DNA of 44,479 bases from Aureobasidium sp. EXF-3400 (Eukaryota > Ascomycota > Dothideomycetes > Dothideales > Saccotheciaceae), in assembly GCA_024195585.1 (NCBI GenBank), contig SWBL01000386.1, forward strand, positions 1 through 44,479, written 5' to 3'. Below are positions 41,060 through 44,479 of the stretch, in pieces; within the stretch, counting starts at the first letter, position 1, and each line of letters begins with the position of its first letter. Below the pieces are notes generated by a model. That model made no database searches. It saw nothing but the letters and a program-made list of their open reading frames with translations, and had not been told where the DNA came from. The translations under genes were made by a program, and so were the position numbers.

Positions 41060-42144
41060 ATGGATCAATTGCTTGCTCGCCAGATAGATCTGCTGCAGGA
41101 GGAGGACCTTCGCCTTCGTCAGTTGAGGCCTGTCATCAATAGATTTATCCTTCCGGCCTTCCGGCCTTCCGGTATCTACCTTACCGTTGCCTTGGTTCAT
41201 TCGAGCTGCCTCATCCAGTCAACTGCGAGCGCTGATGTCGTTTCTCGTCAGATGAACTGCATCAATTGACCATGCACTTGATCGGCGAGGACTTCGCTCG
41301 CAGGACCTCGAAACGACGATATTGCTTTGAAAATCTTCAAGCCATGTACCTTGTGACAAGAAGGCTTGTTTACCCAGCAAGGTCATACGACATGGCAACC
41401 AACTCAGGTTGTGGAGCGCCCTTCTGCTCTGAAGTCATCAATGAAACGATCGCCTATCTGTTCGCGAGATGGCATGGTTCTATTAACTGGTGGCCAGCGC
41501 TCAATCACAGTCAAAATCTGCAGGACTTTGCCGATGCGTATGGCCACGGGTGCTGGGGTGATGTTGACGGTACCTTTGTGCCCATTCAACGACCCTCTGA
41601 TCCATGGGTCCGGCACTGGACATACAGCGGGTACTACCGTCTGGATGGGATCAAGTTTCAGTGCATAATTGGCCCACATGGGATGGTGGTGGCCATGTAT
41701 GACCCATGCTTTGGTCCAGTCAATGACTTCGCCATATGGGACAGGTCTGGAGTGCCTGAACGACTGCGCGAGATCCTTGGAGAATAGTGGTTATTCCTGC
41801 TCAGCAACAGCGCGTACCATGGTCCCGAAAAAGTAGTGTCAACAAATTGAAGACCTCAAGGTCGTGTCCTTGATGACCGAGCGCGCGAATGCAATGAGAG
41901 GTTAGCGACCATGCGCATCGTAGCGGAAGACTCCTTCGGCAAGACGTATAATCAGGAAACTCAAATCAAATTCAAGGGAGGTATGCGCCATGACAAGCAG
42001 CCAGTTGGTGCGTACTGTATGGCCGCCATGTTGCACAAGAATTGTCGTACTTGTATGCGCAGAGAGAACCCGACGGCGGTAAATGTAACGTTCGATATAC
42101 GCCCTCCAGGAATAGAGGAGTATTTGAGAGGTGTTATGGCTTGA
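41060..42144 (+). pseudogene. Broken PIF/Harbinger-type DDE transposase (DDE_Tnp_4)
   Basis: Three fragments in different frames, each matching part of a fungal Harbinger-like nuclease. 41060-41269: N-terminal piece (MDQLLARQIDLLQEEDLRLR). 41266-41787: central piece with GCWGDVDGTFVPIQRPS (first catalytic Asp), YSGYYRLDGIKFQCIIGPHG and GPVNDFAIWD (second Asp), ending at a TAG. 41911-42144: C-terminal piece with GKTYNQETQIKFKGGMRHDK, QPVGAYCMAAMLHKNCRTCM and FDIRPPGIEEYL. Downstream of the TAG the frame reads LLSNSAYHGP where active relatives have Asp-x-Ala-Tyr, so the third catalytic acid is Asn (codon 41806-41808). The stop, frameshifts and missing acid make it inactive. No terminal inverted repeats were located. 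Confidence 0.75.
41149..41172. repeat. Three tandem CCTTCCGG units
   Basis: Perfect 8-bp unit repeated three times inside the transposase relic; each unit shifts the reading frame by two, so it could be one source of frame loss. Confidence 0.8.
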
Positions 42145-42450
42145 TTTAAGCGTGTGTTGGTAGTTCAAGGCAGGAGAAATCGTCATTACGCTAGAAGTGA
42201 ATGGAGTGAGCTTGTAGTACTGAATTTGTATGCAGAGCGCATAACAACAACCTTCTCACGTTCCTCTACATTCCATCTCTTGATATCGCCTGCATCCTAT
42301 CTTAACGCACTCATTGCTGCTGTTAGACCAGTCTCATGACCTTCACAAGCGCCTTGGAACCTCTTTGTCTCATCACCTTCGTCCTCTGCGCGCACGACTT
42401 TGGCTTAATGACGTACAACTTACATCTTAGCGCAAGAGATCTCCTATCGC

Positions 42451-42472
42451 TAGCGCTCTTCCTTGAGCGCTA
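42451..42472. repeat. Perfect 8-bp inverted repeat (hairpin)
   Basis: Arms TAGCGCTC (42451-42458) and GAGCGCTA (42465-42472) with a 6-nt loop, at the end of the minus-strand relic ORF. AGCGCT-type words recur in the neighbourhood. Confidence 0.7.
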
Positions 42473-43140
42473 GACCTCTGCGTAAGCGCTGGAGAGCTTG
42501 TTCAAATGCGTATTCCTCGCGCTTAAGAGTGTTGAATTCAGCTATGGCTCGTCGCTCGTTTTCTAGCTCTCTAACGGTCGACAATTCCTTACTTGTTATA
42601 GCCTTCTCGCGCGGAATTTCATCAAGCCGAAGACGTATTCTAGCCTCTGTCTGACCTGTGATAACCTTCGACTTCCTCTTCTTCACAAATGGCACCTTGC
42701 CCTCTTCATGGACAGGCCTGCAGCATACCATCGACTCAAGTGTGGCCTACTTACGAGCATCATAGGGCTGCTAACAGTCCTCTTTAGCAGTTTCATAAGC
42801 CTCGCGAGCGCCATCGGTTTCCGAGAGCTGTCTAAAGAGTGAGTCGAGTTCGCTCTGCTTATGGAAACCTGTCTTAAGCGCGCTTTCTTCTCTTATAAGA
42901 TGGAACTAACCTTTGACCGGGATGTCACCATTTGGGCCTTCGCATACAGAGCGCGCGGTGTGGTTAACCGGTCACTCCTTAGGGTGTTGCTTAATACAAT
43001 CAACCTCCATCTAACTAATGAAATCCTAGAGCAAAGAAGCCTCTACGTAATATCGTCAGAAGAACATATACTAACAAAGGAAGTCTTTTTGCCGTTCCTC
43101 GTCCGACTCTTACGACAGCCGATGGTCGAAAGCGTTGCTA

Positions 43141-43170
43141 TTGCCCTTGCCCTTGCCCTTACCCTTGCCT
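43141..43170. repeat. Hexanucleotide microsatellite (TTGCCC)n
   Basis: Five tandem 6-bp units: three perfect TTGCCC, then TTACCC and TTGCCT. In the overlapping + frame they encode Ala-Leu repeats. Confidence 0.85.
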
Positions 43171-44323
43171 TTAACAGGCGCTAGCTACAAAGGGTCTTCC
43201 AGTATAATTGGACTTGCTTCTGCGGAGAGGAAGGCGGTGTTAACTGCACAGTGAGTTGTTTGCTTGATTGATGTCTAAATTAATGCTGATGTTAATAGAT
43301 CTACTACAAAATCTCGCCCATCAACCTCTAAGAAGCTCTATCTAAGAGCTCTAGGCTCTCAAAACTCTGTCATCAACTGCTTAGCCACCTCGCCATACCA
43401 CTTTAAGCCTTGCCATACTAAGACAAGGCCTGCATTTAAGAGGCAGAAACGCTTAATTCTAAGCGGAATCGATAAGTTATACGCAAGCGAGCTAAAGCAT
43501 GCTAAGCCTAGCGAGTCGGAAACTTTAAGAGGCCTTAGCTAGTTAAAAGGCTAATTTTAGCCGTTTCTCGGCAAACTCATATTTGCCAAAATACGGTGAG
43601 GATTAAATTGTTCTGGTTTAATAATAGTAAACTTAGTGGTGAGAATTCCATGTTAGAGTGCGCCATAACTGCTCTACGTATCACACACTATCTACTTTTT
43701 CTAAGAGCCGGGGTCTCCTACATCTCTAGAGTATCGGCGTAGTGACCGGAAGTTTGCTTTAAGCTTTAATGATGTTTCCTCCTACATTTAAAACAGTAGC
43801 ATCTATTCTCATTTTATGGTTATTATCGGTTGTCTTTAGACCAGGAAACACGATGCGGCTATAGCTCTTCTTACCAAATCCACATTCTATAGTTGCTTTG
43901 TTAAGGGTTATACGACCTTTAACTTCTAGCTGCTTTAGAGTATCTACCATGCTACGGCAATCCTCTACCTTAGGATTTTGTAAAGTATGCTCCGAACTAG
44001 TTCTATAGAACAGGGGAAGGGAAGGTTATATTAGGCAGCTAAGTAGGTTATTGTTGCCTCGTAGTAGAGGCGGGCTAGTAAAATTGTTTAAATGGTCGAT
44101 TTGTTAAGCATAAAACAAGCACGGAAAATAAGACGTCCGCTCGAGCATTTGTAACATATTGAAATCGCTAATTATAACGAGTTGTTTTATGATACAAAGT
44201 TCCACTATTTTAGTAGTAGATAGTAAAACTGCAGTGTAATAGAGATTAGTGTATAATACAGGACTAGTGTGAGAATTAATAGAAGTAAGCTACTTATAGA
44301 TCACGTGATATATAAGCAGTGTA

Positions 44324-44347
44324 CTAGGGTCTAGGGTTCTAGGGTTT
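44324..44347. repeat. Degenerate telomere-like repeats (CTAGGGT/T/TT)
   Basis: Three successive units CTAGGGT, CTAGGGTT and CTAGGGTTT, each containing TAGGGT. They resemble TTAGGG-type telomeric repeat but are too few and imperfect to call a telomere. Confidence 0.35.
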
Positions 44348-44383
44348 CTATCTAGTCTTAAACTTACTGATAATATGTAATAC

Positions 44384-44479
44384 TGTCACGGTTGGCTGTC
44401 TGGTCACACCTGACCATGACCCCTGGCCGCCAGGGTGACCCTGACCTTGGCCGGCCGCTTGCCAAGCGGCCGTGCGGAG
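44384..44479. mobile_element. Possible start of an LTR retrotransposon (truncated by window edge)
   Basis: At 44384 AT-rich DNA switches abruptly to GC-rich sequence beginning TGTCACGGTTGGCTGTC, i.e. with the 5'-TG of an LTR. The 96 bp contain hairpins (CCCTGG/CCAGGG at 44421-44435; CGGCCGCTT/AAGCGGCCG at 44452-44472). The other LTR end, primer-binding site and coding part lie outside the window. Other explanations: a different repeat family or a recent insertion. Confidence 0.35.

Larger units (their letters stand above)
42145..44383. other. Decayed, AT-rich repeat-type DNA
   Basis: No intact gene. AT content and TpA frequency rise towards the right end, with many short TAAG/CTTA/TAGC words, the look of transposon DNA mutated by RIP or age. 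Residual open frames: 42450-42731 (-), Lys/Arg/Glu-rich, containing EARIRLRLDEIPREKAITSK and ELENERRAIAEFNTLKREEY, possibly a transposase tail; 42861-43184 (+) and 43759-43950 (-) are unassignable. Confidence 0.5.

Noticed and set aside
44324..44347. True telomere
   Set aside because: Only three imperfect units, and sequence continues beyond into GC-rich repeat DNA.

Overview
The window is nuclear DNA from a filamentous ascomycete (Pezizomycotina; Dothideomycetes is my best guess, from protein similarity and not proven). Evidence: dense genes on both strands, short introns (mostly 48-76 bp, GT...AG), a STE2-type pheromone receptor, a DUF3292 protein, a GPI-anchored Ser/Thr-rich wall protein, and a decayed transposon edge. 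I rebuilt about 22 genes by joining exons by eye; every exon junction is therefore a prediction.

Layout. 1-608 (-): 5' part of a Pho85-type (Pcl) cyclin, cut by the window edge, followed by a 2.1 kb gap. 2760-4693 (-): DIB1 (U5 snRNP) and VFA1 (Vps4-associated), with a possible tiny membrane protein between. 4977-15109: five consecutive amino-acid biosynthesis genes: ARG4 (+), HOM2 (-), ARG2/N-acetylglutamate synthase (+), ARG1 (-), THR4 (-). 15497-16899: CAX4 dolichyl-diphosphatase and a spliced 90-aa acidic protein. 17342-22814: four consecutive RNA-processing genes: TPT1 (-), RMP1 (+), RPR2-like (-), THG1 (+). 22926-24167 (-): STE2. 25119-27252 (+): DUF3292 membrane protein. 27484-29954 (-): two conserved proteins I cannot name. 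30198-32014 (+): eIF2B gamma (GCD1). 33404-36679 (+): 1091-aa mucin-like protein. 37562-40285 (+): 907-aa protein with a C-terminal module resembling the HicA fold. 41060-42144: broken PIF/Harbinger-type transposase. 42145-44383: AT-rich relic DNA. 44384-end: abrupt GC-rich sequence that may begin an LTR element.

How the genes fit together. The ARG4-HOM2-ARG2-ARG1-THR4 block holds the first and last two steps of arginine synthesis plus two steps of the aspartate-to-threonine route. Perfect TGASTCA words (Gcn4/CpcA-type sites) lie upstream of ARG4, ARG1 and THR4. The flanks contain two other genes of general amino-acid control: the Pcl cyclin (in yeast Pcl5 drives Gcn4 turnover), which also has an upstream TGACTCA, and eIF2B gamma, whose activity sets GCN4 translation. 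The second functional block (TPT1-RMP1-RPR2-THG1) handles tRNA splicing, RNase MRP/P and tRNA-His 5' maturation. These two neighbourhoods are the most unusual aspect of the window. I found no tRNA, rRNA or CRISPR that I could support.
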